Under the pieces are notes generated by a model. The model was not told the DNA's origin. It worked only from the letters and a program-made list of their open reading frames with translations, and did no database searches. Made by a program: the position numbers and the translations under genes. Below are positions 38,801-39,668 of a stretch of DNA of 64,000 nt, in pieces. Every line of letters begins with the position of its first letter. Within the stretch, counting starts at the first letter, position 1. The stretch comes from Streptomyces iranensis (GTDB lineage Bacteria > Actinomycetota > Actinomycetes > Streptomycetales > Streptomycetaceae): positions 1-64,000 of the forward strand of contig NZ_JAGGLR010000037.1 of assembly GCF_017874715.1 (NCBI RefSeq), written 5' to 3'.

Positions 38801-39491
38801 CAGCGGTCTGCGAACCATCACCGCCGAGCACGGGATGCACCTGTTCGACATCGCATCACGTCAGGGTGAAGGGGTTCTGGTGGCCACGCCGATGGAGCCG
38901 GTGCGGGGGGCCGAGGTTCCGGCATTGCTGCGTATGTTGCATCGCCCGGTTGCCCGGCGGGCCGCTTCCACCGGTGATTCGTCGGTGCAGTGGCTGGTCG
39001 GCTTGGCGCCGGAGGAGCGGGCGAAGGCGCTGCTGAAGCTGGTGTGTGAGAGCGCCGCGACGGTTCTGGGACATGCCGACGCCCGCAGTATTGCGGCGAC
39101 CGGTGCGTTCAAGGATCTGGGCGTGGACTCGCTGACCGCGGTGGAGCTGCGCAACAGTCTGACGAAGGCCACGGGGCTGCGGCTGCCCGCCACGATGGTG
39201 TTCGACTATCCGACCCCGGCAGACCTGGCCGCCCGGCTGGGCGAGCTCATGAACCCGAGGGTTCAGTCGACGACCCTGCTCGCCGAAATCGACCGTATAG
39301 AAGCGATGTTCACGTCCGTGGCCTTCGACGACCGGCAGGCATCCGCAATCAAGGATCGGCTGTCGTCGGTTCTGAATAAATGGCAGCGGATTTCGAGGCC
39401 CGAAGAGGTTTCTACGACCGCCCTCTCGAGTGCGAGTGCCAGCGAAATCCTTGACTTCATCGATCGGGAGTTCGGTGATCCCACGGCCTGA
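8844..39491 (+). CDS. rapB: Six-module type I PKS (rapamycin modules 5-10)
   Basis: One uninterrupted frame of 10,215 codons (published RapB is about 10,200 residues). It has an N-terminal docking helix, six KS-AT-reductive loop-ACP modules and a C-terminal docking domain; there is no thioesterase. All six KS have DTACSSS (Cys200, 1794, 3436, 5417, 7036, 8665). AT order is malonyl, methylmalonyl, methylmalonyl, malonyl, malonyl, methylmalonyl, judged by HAFH versus YASH. Reductive outcome by motif is OH, ketone, CH2, C=C, C=C, C=C. This reproduces rapamycin modules 5-10 and predicts the C28 hydroxyl, C26 ketone, C25/C23 methyls and the C17-C22 triene. Two loops carry lesions: DH5 lacks both catalytic residues, and KR6 lacks its Tyr. 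Neighbouring modules share long near-identical tracts, so short-read assembly here could be error-prone. The gene is probably transcribed with rapA and followed by a strong inverted repeat. Confidence 0.88.
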   Translation: MSENQLVDALRKSVKENARLRKANASLLAAMDEPLAIVGMACRLPGGVSSPEDLWRLVESGTDAISGFPTDRGWDVENLYDPDPDASGKSYCVQGGFLDAAGGFDASFFGISPREALAMDPQQRLVLEASWEAFERAGIEPGSLRGTDTGVFMGAYPGGYGIGADLGGFGTTAGAVSVLSGRVSYFFGLEGPAVTVDTACSSSLVALHQAGYALRQGECSLALVGGVSVMATPQSFVEFSRQRGLASDGRCKAFADAADGTGWAEGVGVLLVERLSDAQAKGHQVLAVVRGSAVNQDGASNGLSAPNGPSQQRVIQAALSNAGLSTAEVDVVEAHGTGTTLGDPIEAQALLATYGQDREQPLLLGSVKSNLGHTQAAAGVSGVIKMVMALQHGLVPRTLHVDEPSRHVDWTEGAVELVTENQPWPDTDRPRRAGVSSFGISGTNAHVILESAPPTQAVDDVRPVDAPVVASEWVPLVISARTQSALVEYEGRLRAYLAASPGVDVRGVGSTLAVTRSVFEHRAVLLGDDTVTGTAGLDPRVVFVFPGQGSQRAGMGEELAAAFPVFARIHQQVWDLLDVPDLEVNETGYAQPALFALQVALFGLLESWGVGPDAVIGHSVGELAAGYVSGVWSLEDACTLVSARARLMQALPAGGVMVAVPVSEEQAEAVLCDGVEIAAVNGPSSVVLSGDEAAVLQVAAGLGKWTRLATSHAFHSARMEPMLEEFRAVAERLTYHTPRVTMAAGEQVTAPEYWVRQVRDMVRFGEQVASYEDAVFVELGADRSLARLIDGVAMLHGDHEAQAAISALAHLYVSGVAVDWSAVLGDVPARVLDLPTYAFQHQHYWLEGVDRAVAGGHPLLGSAVRLAETSGVLFTGRVSRSGDLWLRDQTVLPAAVFAEMALAAADETGCGHVEELTVEALPLLPEDGAVEVQTWVSEPDETGRRLSIHARYSDGEPWTRLATATLTTTTGTVSGWQAGGVWPPVGAVPVETRVPSLRGMWRRGSEVFAEAALDDIHDATRFLLHPGLMTAAFTAVGEETPAVWQGLTLHARNPTELRVRLTSHDDGTLSVEAVDSTGLPILTARSLTLGAVPVNEPATSTDDLLTLTWTGIPTPQQTGVTVGAFEDLAVDGDVPVPDVVVFTALPDSSENPPNPLAQTRILTAQVLQTIQEWLGGERFTDSTLVVRTGTGLASAAVSGLMRSAQSEHPGRFILVESDDDTLTPDQLAATVGLDEPRLRISDGRYEVPRLTRTHADEPEPERAWDPDGTVLVTGGSGVLAGIVARHLVTERGVRHLLLVSRGTPDEALISGLGELGAQVATVACDVSDRAGLAQVLAGVSPEHPLTAVIHTAGVVDDGVIESLTAQRLDTVLRPKADGAWNLHELTRDADLAAFVMYSSAAGVMGGAGQGNYAAANAFLDALAEQRRAEGLPALALAWGLWEDTSGLTAKLTGTDHDRIRRSGLRAITAEHGMRLFDTASHRGEPVLVAAPMGPVREAEVPALLRSLHRPIVRRAASAGGVQWLAALAPEERAKALLKVVCDTAATVLGHADARTIPVTGAFRDLGIDSLTAVELRNGLAKATGLRLPATLVFDYPTPAILAARLGELFTGENPVLVRTASVVGQDEPLAIVGMACRLPGGVSSPEDLWRLVESGTDAISGFPTDRGWDAESLFDPDPDAPGKSYCVEGGFLDSAAGFDAGFFGISPREALAMDPQQRLIMEVSWEAFERAGIEPGSVRGSDTGVFMGAYAGGYGAGADLGGFAATASATSVLSGRVSYFFGLEGPAITVDTACSSSLVALHQAGYALRQGECSLALVGGVTVMATPQSFVEFSRQRGLASDGRCKAFADTADGTGWAEGVGVLLVERLSDAQANGHQVLAVVRSSAVNQDGASNGLSAPNGPSQQGVIRQALANAGLTTAEVDVVEAHGTGTTLGDPIEAQALIATYGQDRERPLLLGSLKSNIGHTQAASGVSGVIKMVMALQHNTVPRTLHVDEPSTHVDWSAGAVQLLTENQPWPGTDRPHRAGVSSFGVSGTNAHVILESAPAAQPAEEAQPAVPPVVASDVLPLVISAKTHSALTEHEDRLRAYLAASPGVDIPAVASTLAVTRSVFEHRAVLLGDDTTIGTAMSDPRVVFVFPGQGWQWLGMGSALRDSSVVFAERMAECAAALSEFVDWDLFTVLDDPAVVDRVDVVQPVSWAVMVSLAAVWQAAGVQPDAVIGHSQGEIAAACVAGAVSLRDAARIVTLRSQAIARGLAGRGAMASLALPAQEIELVDGAWIAAHNGPASTVIAGTPEAVDRVLTVHEAQGVRVRRITVDYASHTPHVELIRDELLDITAGVGSQAPVVPWLSTVDGTWVIGPLDAEYWYRNLREPVGFDPAISQLQAQGDTVFIEVSASPVLIQAMDDDVVSVATLRRDDGDAARMLTSMAQAYTHGVTIDWPTILGTTTARVLDLPTYAFQHQRYWVEGVDRSAVGGHPLLGVAVELPDSDGVLLTGRVSLATHTWLADHAVRGSVLLPGTGFVELVVRAAGEVECDIVDELVIETPLLLPQTGGVQLSVSVGEADESGHRAVTVFSRADSADTWTRHVSATISTSDAPLSLPEFASWPPAQAQPVNVAEFYDRLAVAGTEYGPAFQGLQAAWRDGDTVFAEVALAEEQAQEAARFVVHPALLDAAMHASILGTPDTGQQSVRMPFSWSHVQIRATGTAMLRVAATPTTDGWSVRVADDTGRPVAAIGSLVTRPVTADALGSAADDLLTLVWTEIPTPQQSSLSVGRYEDLADGDVPVPDVAVYTARPDTDASPDPLVQTRTLTAQVLQTAQAWLGGERFTDSTLVVRTGTGLAAAAVSGLMRSAQSEHPGRFVLVESDDDSLTPDQLAGTVGLDEPRLRVSDGRFEVPRLARVNVAEPESEKVWDPDGTVLITGGSGVLAGGLARHLVTERGTRHLLLLCRTTPDEGLLNELNELGELGARVDTAICDVSDRARLAQVLAGVSPEHPLTAVIHTVGALDDGVVESLTAQRLDTVLRPKADGAWHLHELTRDADLAAFVMYSSAAGVMGNPGQGSFAAANAFVDALAEQRRAEGLPALALAWGSSEETSGLIGLRTISAEHGMRLFDSASHRGESLLVAASTDSVRAAEVPALLRSLHRPVARRVASADGGVQWLVGLAPEERAKALLKLVCDSAATVLGHADARTIPATGAFRDLGVDSLTAVELRNSLAKATGLRLPATLVFDYPTPTALAVRLGELFVGETPVPVRPSVSVVGQDEPLAIVGMACRLPGGVSSPEDLWRLVESGTDAISGFPTDRGWDVEGVFDPDPEAAGKSYSVEGGFLNAAAGFDASFFGISPREALAMDPQQRQLLEVSWEAFERAGIEPGSVRGSDTGVFIGAFPVGYGAGAAREGYGATAAPNVLSGRLSYFFGLEGPAITMDTACSSSLVALHLAAQALRNGECSLALAGGVTVMATPEVFTEFARQRGLASDGRCKAFADSADGAGFSEGAGLLLVERLSDARRNGHQVLAVVRGSAVNQDGASNGFTAPNGPSQQRVIRQALANAGLTTAEVDVVEAHGTGTTLGDPIEAQAVLATYGQDRERPLLLGTLKSNIGHTQAAAGVSGVIKMVMALQHGLVPRTLHVDEPSRHVDWTEGAVELVTESQPWPETGRPRRAGVSAFGVSGTNAHVVLESAPAQSVNNAQPVETPVVASELVPLVISAKTLPALTEHEDRLRGYLAASPEADMSAVASTLALTRSVFEHRAVLLGDDTVTGTVSGSAVSDPRVAFVFPGQGWQWLGMGSALRGSSVVFAERMAECAAALSEFVDWDLFTVLDDPAVVDRVDVVQPASWAVMVSLAAVWQAAGVRPDAVIGHSQGEIAAACVAGAVSLRDAARIVALRSQVIARGLAGRGAMASVALPAQDVELVDGAWIAARNGPASTVIAGAPEAVDRVLAVHEGQGARVRRITVDYASHTPHVELIRDELLDITAGVGSQAPVVPWLSTVDGTWVEGPLDAEYWYRNLREQVGFDLAVGQLRGEGDTVFVEVSASPVLLQAMDDDAVTVATLRRDDGDAARMLTALAQAFVEGVTVDWPAILGTATTRVLDLPTYAFQHQRFWAEGVDRSDAGGHPLLGVAVELPESDGVLLTGRVSLATHAWLADHAVRGSVLLPGTGFVELVVRAADEVGCDVVDELVIETPLLLPSSGSVQLSVSVGEPDESGRRGVRVFSRADGADTWTRHVSATIGVSEAALSLPEFAAWPPAQAEPVDLGDFYDQLTGAGYEYGPAFQGLQAAWRDGNTVYAEVVLAEEQAQEAAQFAVHPALLDAALHAGILNTLDTAEQGVRLPFSWNGVQVQVQATGMATLRVAITPAADGWSVRVADDSGRPVVTVDSLVTRPVTADALGSAADDLLTVIWTEIPTPRQTDLSVARFEDLADGDVPVPEVVVFTALPDSSESPLDPLAQTRMLTAHVLQAVQEWLAGERFTDSTLVVRIGTGLAAAAVSGLMRSAQSEHPGRFVLVESDDSLTLQQLAASVGLDEPRLRVSDGRLEVPRLARTNTPDSSPLTIPDSRGWLLEQSRSGTLQDLALVPADTAERLLQPGEVRVDVRAAGLNFRDVLIALGTYPGEAVIGAEAAGVVLEVGSEVQDLAPGDRVFGLVGGGFGAVAIADCRMLGVMPDGWSFTTAASVPVVFATAYYGLVDLAGLSAGESVLIHAAAGGVGMAATQIARHLDAQIYATASTGKQHVLREAGLEDARIGDSRTTGFREVVLDTTDGRGVDVVLNSLSGDFVDASLDLLPRGGRFVEMGKTDIRDPHQVTAERPGTSYQAFDLMDAGPDRLREIIAELLTLFAQGVLLPLPVQAWDIRQARDAFSWMSRARHIGKIVLTVPQQLDANGTVLVTGGSGVLAGIAARHLVAEQGVRHLLLLSRSAPDDALINELGELGARVDTAICDVSDRAGLAQILAGVSPEHPLTAVIHTAGVLDDGVVESLTAQRLDTVLRPKADGAWHLHELTRDADLAAFIMYSSAAGVLGSAGQGNYAAANAFVDALAEQRCVEGLPALAVAWGLWEDASGLTAGMSDTDRDRIRRGGLRAISAVRGMGLLDAASRHGEPVLLAAAMEPVRDVEVPALLRLLHRPVARRAASTGGSSVQWLTRLTPAERAKALLKLVSDGAATVLGHADADSIPATAAFKDLGIDSLTAVELRNSLTKATGLRLPATLVFDYPTPTALAVRLGELFVGETPVPVRPSVSVVGQDEPLAIVGMACRLPGGVSSPEDLWRLVESGTDAISGFPTDRGWDVENLFGAAAGSSYRLQGGFLDAAAGFDASFFGISPREALAMDPQQRLVLEVSWEAFERAGIEPGSLRGTDTGVFMGAYPGGYGIGADLGGFGATASAVSVLSGRVSYFFGLEGPAITVDTACSSSLVALHQAGYALRQGECSLALVGGVTVMATPQTFVEFARQGGLAGDGRSKAFSDSADGAGFSEGVGVLLVERLSDAQAKGHQVLAMLRSSAVNQDGASNGLTAPNGPSQQRVIQAALSNAGLSTAEVDVVEAHGTGTTLGDPIEAQALLATYGQDREQPLLLGSVKSNLGHTQAAAGVSGVIKMVMALQHGLVPRTLHVDEPSRHVDWSAGAVELVTENQPWPETGRSRRAGVSSFGISGTNAHVILESAPFTPPVDTTVVGPAPEWVPLVVSARTQSALVEYEGRLRAYLAASPGVDVRAVASTLAVTRSVFEHRAVLLGDDTVTGTAGSDPRVVFVFPGQGSQRAGMGEELAAAFPVFARIHQQVWDLLDVPDLEVNETGYAQPALFALQVALFGLLESWGVRPDAVVGHSVGELAAGYVSGLWSLEDACTLVSARARLMQALPAGGVMVAVPVSEEQAEAVLCDGVEIAAVNGPSSVVLSGDEAAVLQVAAGLGKWTRLATSHAFHSARMEPMLEEFRTVAERLTYHTPRLTMAAGEQVTTPDYWVRQVREPVRFGDQVASYGDAVFVELGADRSLARLIDGVAMLHGDHEAQAAVTALAHLYVNGVTVDWPAVLGNVPARVLDVPTYAFQHQRYWLEGADRAAAGGHPLLGSAVAVPGSDGVLLTGRVSLATHAWLADHAVRGSVLLPGTGFVELVVRAADEVGCDVIDELVIETPLLLPQTGGVQLSVAVAESDESGRRAVTVFSRADNVDTWTRHATVMVSNSDTTLSLPDLNAWPPAQAQPVNVADFYDQLTVVGYEYGPAFQGLQAAWRDGDTVYAEVVLAEEQAQDAARYAVHPALLDAALHAGILNTPDTEQGVRLPFSWNQVQVHAAGSAMLRVAVTQAADGWSVRAADDTGRPVATIGSLVTRPVTADTLGSTTDDLLALTWTEIPAPQETSLTTGRFEDLADGDVPVPEVVVFTARPDSSESPLVQTRTLTDQVLQAVQEWLAGERFTDSTLIVRIGTGLAAAAVSGLMRSAQAEHPGRFVLVESDDDTLTPDQLAATVGLDEPRLRISDGRFEVPRLTRTHADEPEPERAWDPDGTVLVTGGSGVLAGIVARHLVTERGVRHLLLVSRSAPDEALISELGELGAQVATAACDVSDRAGLARVLAGVSPEHPLTAVIHTAGVVDDGVVESLTAQRLETVLRPKADGAWHLHELTRDADLAAFVMYSSAAGVFGSAGQGNYAVANAFLDALAEQRRAEGLPALALAWGLWEDTSGLTANLTDTDRDRIRRSGMRAISAEHGMRLFDSASRHSDPVLVAAVMEPVREVEVPALLRSLHRPVARRAASGGAAVQWLAALAPEERAKALVKVVCDSAATVLGHTDVDSIPVTAAFRDLGIDSLTAVELRNSLTKATGLRLPATMVFDYPTAGALAARLEELFTGENPVQVRTPMSAAVGQDEPLAIVGMACRLPGGVFSPEDLWRLVESGTDAISGFPTDRGWDVENLFDSDPDAAGKSYCVEGGFLETAANFDASFFGISPREALAMDPQQRLVLEVSWEAFERAGIEPGSVRGSDTGVFMGAFPGGYGIGADLEGYGATAGLNVLSGRLSYFFGLEGPAVTVDTACSSSLVALHQAGYALRQGECSLALVGGVTVMATPHTFVEFSRQRGLASDGRCKAFADSADGTGWSEGVGVLLVERLSHAQAKGHQVLAVVRSSAVNQDGASNGLSAPNGPSQQRVIRQALANAGLTTAGVDVVEAHGTGTTLGDPIEAQAVIATYGQDREQPVLLGSVKSNVGHTQAAAGVSGVIKMVMALQHGFVPRTLHVDEPSRHVDWTEGAVELVTENRPWPETGRPRRAGVSSFGVSGTNAHVILESAPPTQAVEHMRPVDAPVVASELVPLVISAKTQSALTEHEGRLRTYLAASPGVDVRGVASTLAMTRSVFEHRAVLMGDGTVTGTAGSDPQVVFVFPGQGSQRAGMGEELAAAFPVFARIHQQVWDLLDVPDLEVNETGYAQPALFALQVALFGLLESWGVGPDAVIGHSVGELAAGYVAGLWSLEDACTLVSARARLMQALPPGGVMVAVPVSEDEARVVLGEGVEIAAVNGPSSVVLSGDEAAVLQAAAGLGKWTRLATSHAFHSARMEPMLEEFRTVAERLTYQTPRVTMAAGEQVATPDYWVRQVREPVRFGEQAASFGDAVFVELGADRSLARLVDGVAMLHGDHEAQAAVSALAHLYVNGVTVDWSAVLGNVPARVLDLPTYAFQHQRYWAEAGRSADVSGAGLDAVRHPLLGAVVALPGSDGVVLTGRVSLATHAWLADHAVRGSVLLPGTGFVELVVRAADEVGCDVVDELIVEAPLLLPQTGGVQVSVSVGEADESGHRAVTVFSRADNADTWVRHVSAVISTSDSTVALPEFASWPPAQAQPVDVTGFYDRLVAEGYEYGPVFQGLQAAWRDGDTVFAEVALAEEQAQEAARFAVHPALLDAALHACTLNTPDAERSVGLPFSWNHVQVHATGSATLRVAVAPTVDGWSVRVADDIGRPVATVGSLVTRAVTADALGSAADDLLALTWTEIPVPQETGLTVGRFEDLVSGGDVPVPEVVVSTALPGNDDPLEQTRKLTAQVLQTVQEWLAGERFTDSTLVVRTGTGLGSAAVSGLMRSAQSEHPGRFILVESDDDTLTSDQLAATVGLDEPRLRISDNRYEVPRLTRTHAAEPESEKVWDPDGTVLVTGGSGVLAGIVARHLVAERGVRHLLLLSRSAPDDALISELGELGAQVDTVACDVSDRAGLARVLAGVSPEHPLTAVIHTAGVVDDGVVESLTAQRLDTVLRPKADGAWHLHELTRDADLAAFVMYSSAAGVLGSAGQGNYAAANAFVDALAEQRRAEGLPALALAWGLWEDASGLTAKLTDTDRDRIRRGGLRAISAEHGMRLFDSASRHDEPVLVAAAMEPVRDAEVPALLRSLHRPIARRAASAGGVQWLAALAPAEREKALLKLVSDGAATVLGHADASTIPVTAAFKDLGIDSLTAVELRNGLAKATGLRLPATLVFDYPSPAALAARLDELFTGENPVPVRGPVSAVGQDEPLAIVGMSCRLPGGVSSPEDLWRLVESGTDAISGFPTDRGWDVDGLYDPDPDAPGKSYSVRGGFLDAAAGFDAGFFGISPREALAMDPQQRLMLEVSWEAFERAGIEPGSVRGSDTGVFIGAYPGGYGIGVDFEGFGATAGAASVLSGRVSYFFGLEGPAFTVDTACSSSLVALHQAGYALRQGECSLALVGGVTVMATPQTFVAFSRQRGLSADGRCKAFADAADGTGWAEGVGVLLVERLSDAQAKGHQVLAVVRGSAVNQDGASNGLSAPNGPSQQRVIRSALSNAGLTTAEVDVVEAHGTGTTLGDPIEAQAVIATYGQDRGEPLLLGSLKSNIGHTQAAAGVSGVIKMVMALQHSTVPRTLHVDEPSRHVDWSEGAVELVAENQPWPETGRARRAGVSSFGISGTNAHVILESAPAQSVDDAAGSTPVVASELVPLVISAKTQSALTEHEDRLRAYLAVSPGVDMPAVASTLAVTRSVFEHRAVLLGDDTTIGTAVSDPRVVFVFPGQGAQWLGMGSALRDSSVVFAERMAECAAALSEFVDWDLFTVLDDPAVVDRVDVVQPASWAVMVSLAAVWQAAGVRPDAVIGHSQGEIAAACVAGAVSLRDAARIVTLRSQAIARGLAGRGAMASLALPAHEIELVDGAWIAAHNGPASTVIAGTPEAVDRVLTLHEAQGVRVRRITVDYASHTPHVELIRDELLDITAGVGSQAPVVPWLSTVDGTWVEGPLDAEYWYRNLREPVGFDPAISQLQAQGDTVFVEVSASPVLIQAMDDDAVTVATLRRDDGDAARMLTSLAQAYTHGVTIDWPAILGTTTARVLDLPTYAFQHQRYWAEAGRSADVSGAGLDAVRHPLLGAVMALPDSDGVMLTGRVSPATHTWLADHAVRGSVLLPGTGFVELVVRAADEVGCDVVDELIVEAPLLLPQTGGVQLSVSVAEADESGHRAVTVFSRADDADTWVRHVSATVSVSDTTVPPSDLTAWPPAQAKPVDVTGFYDQLTGVGYEYGPAFQGLQAAWRDGDTVYAEVALAEEQTQDAARFAVHPALLDAALHAGMLNTPDADRDTVRLPFSWNGVRVHATESAMLRVAMTRVADGWGVRVADDIGRPVATIGSLVTRPVAADALGSAADDLFALTWTEVPVSQQSDVTVGKLEDLADGEVSVPDVVVFTARPDSGDPLVQTRELTAEVLRAVQVWLAGERFSDSTLVVRTGTGLAAAAVSGLMRSAQSEHPGRFVLVESDDDALTLHQLAATVGLDEPRLRVSDGRFEVPRLTRAHTAEPESEKVWDPDGTVLITGGSGVLAGIVARHLVTERSVRHLLLLSRSSADEALISELAELGAAVDTVACDVSDRAGLARVLAGVSPEHPLTAVIHTAGVLDDGVVESLTAQRLDTVLRPKADGAWHLHELTRDADLAAFVLYSSAAGVLGSAGQGNYAVANAFVDALAEQRRAEGLPALALAWGLWEDASGLTAKLTGTDHDRIRRSGLRTITAEHGMHLFDIASRQGEGVLVATPMEPVRGAEVPALLRMLHRPVARRAASTGDSSVQWLVGLAPEERAKALLKLVCESAATVLGHADARSIAATGAFKDLGVDSLTAVELRNSLTKATGLRLPATMVFDYPTPADLAARLGELMNPRVQSTTLLAEIDRIEAMFTSVAFDDRQASAIKDRLSSVLNKWQRISRPEEVSTTALSSASASEILDFIDREFGDPTA
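8937..13660 (+). other. rapB: PKS module 5: KS-AT(malonyl)-dead DH-KR-ACP
   Basis: KS Cys200. AT Ser619 in GHSVG, HAFH at 712-715 (malonyl type). The DH-like region (about 11411-12160) has Gln889 where the catalytic His should be, no HxxxGxxxxP motif, and Thr1030 where the catalytic Asp should be, so it cannot dehydrate. KR about 12640-13300 has Tyr1412 and VDD (B-type). ACP Ser1569. Predicted output is a beta-hydroxy unit, fitting the C28 hydroxyl of rapamycin. Confidence 0.85.
13716..18580 (+). other. rapB: PKS module 6: KS-AT(methylmalonyl)-DH-inactive KR-ACP
   Basis: KS Cys1794. AT Ser2224 with YASH from 2320 (methylmalonyl). DH about 16278-17120 keeps His2511 and Asp2675, but has Thr2631 in place of the first Tyr of GYxYGPxF. 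The KR keeps its LDD motif and Ser, but the catalytic Tyr is Phe3067 (GQGSF instead of GQGNY). The WGLW motif is WGSS, and about 14 residues of the following lid segment are missing (nt 18121-18170). ACP Ser3211. Predicted output is an unreduced beta-ketone, fitting C26 of rapamycin. Confidence 0.85.
18645..24540 (+). other. rapB: PKS module 7: KS-AT(methylmalonyl)-DH-ER-KR-ACP
   Basis: KS Cys3436. AT Ser3869 with YASH from 3965. DH His4156 and Asp4320 with an intact GYEYGPAF. ER about 22510-23500 with HAAAGGVGMAA and the Tyr in LGTYPG. KR Tyr5035 with LDD. ACP Ser5194. All motifs for full reduction are present, fitting the C24 methylene and C23 methyl of rapamycin. Confidence 0.87.
24597..29390 (+). 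other. rapB: PKS module 8: KS-AT(malonyl)-DH-KR-ACP
   Basis: KS Cys5417; its middle part departs from its neighbours (GLAGDGRSKAFSDSADG). AT Ser5832 with HAFH from 5925 (malonyl). DH His6102 and Asp6266 with GYEYGPAF. KR Tyr6652 with VDD. ACP Ser6810. Predicted output is a trans double bond, the first of three in a row. Confidence 0.87.
29448..34270 (+). other. rapB: PKS module 9: KS-AT(malonyl)-DH-KR-ACP
   Basis: KS Cys7036. AT Ser7455 with HAFH from 7548 (malonyl). DH His7732 and Asp7896, with GYEYGPVF. KR Tyr8282 with VDD. ACP Ser8439. Predicted output is the middle double bond of the triene. Confidence 0.87.
34330..39245 (+). other. rapB: PKS module 10: KS-AT(methylmalonyl)-DH-KR-ACP
   Basis: KS Cys8665. 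AT Ser9093 with YASH from 9189 (methylmalonyl). DH His9387 and Asp9551 with GYEYGPAF. KR Tyr9937 with LDD. ACP Ser10096. Predicted output is a methyl-substituted double bond, fitting C17=C18 of rapamycin. Confidence 0.87.
39255..39488 (+). other. rapB: C-terminal docking domain of RapB
   Basis: About 78 residues follow the last ACP. They contain a Leu-rich helix (from LLAEIDRIEAM), a second helix (AIKDRLSSVL) and, after a linker, a short acidic helix ending near DFIDREFGD. This layout and ending are typical of class 1 docking tails of cis-AT PKSs. It means the chain is handed to another PKS protein. None is encoded downstream, so the partner (RapC by analogy) lies elsewhere. Confidence 0.7.
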
Positions 39492-39543
39492 GGCCGAACT
39501 GCCCGGCATGTGCTGGCCCGCTGCCGCGAGGACCGGTTGGAGT

Positions 39544-39580
39544 GGCGCTTCACGCTTTTGGCGAGCAGGCGTGAAGCGCC
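39544..39580. terminator. Perfect 12-bp inverted repeat after rapB
   Basis: GGCGCTTCACGC at 39544-39555 and GCGTGAAGCGCC at 39569-39580 are exact reverse complements with a 13-nt loop. It sits 53 nt past the rapB stop and 89 nt before the stop of the convergent hydrolase gene, so it can end transcription from both sides. No T-run follows, which is common for Streptomyces terminators. Confidence 0.7.
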
Positions 39581-39668
39581 GGCGTTGCCGCCCTCGATCC
39601 CCGTGAACGCGATGTATCACGCTTCGCGGCGTCGCGGAGGTCCGTAAGGTGCCCCGTAGGGTCAGTGA

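Noticed and set aside
8937..39245. Large internal repeats, first considered as possible mobile or tandem duplications
   Set aside because: They are PKS modules of about 4.7-5.9 kb with conserved domain order and different active-site features; no transposase, att site or terminal repeats were seen.
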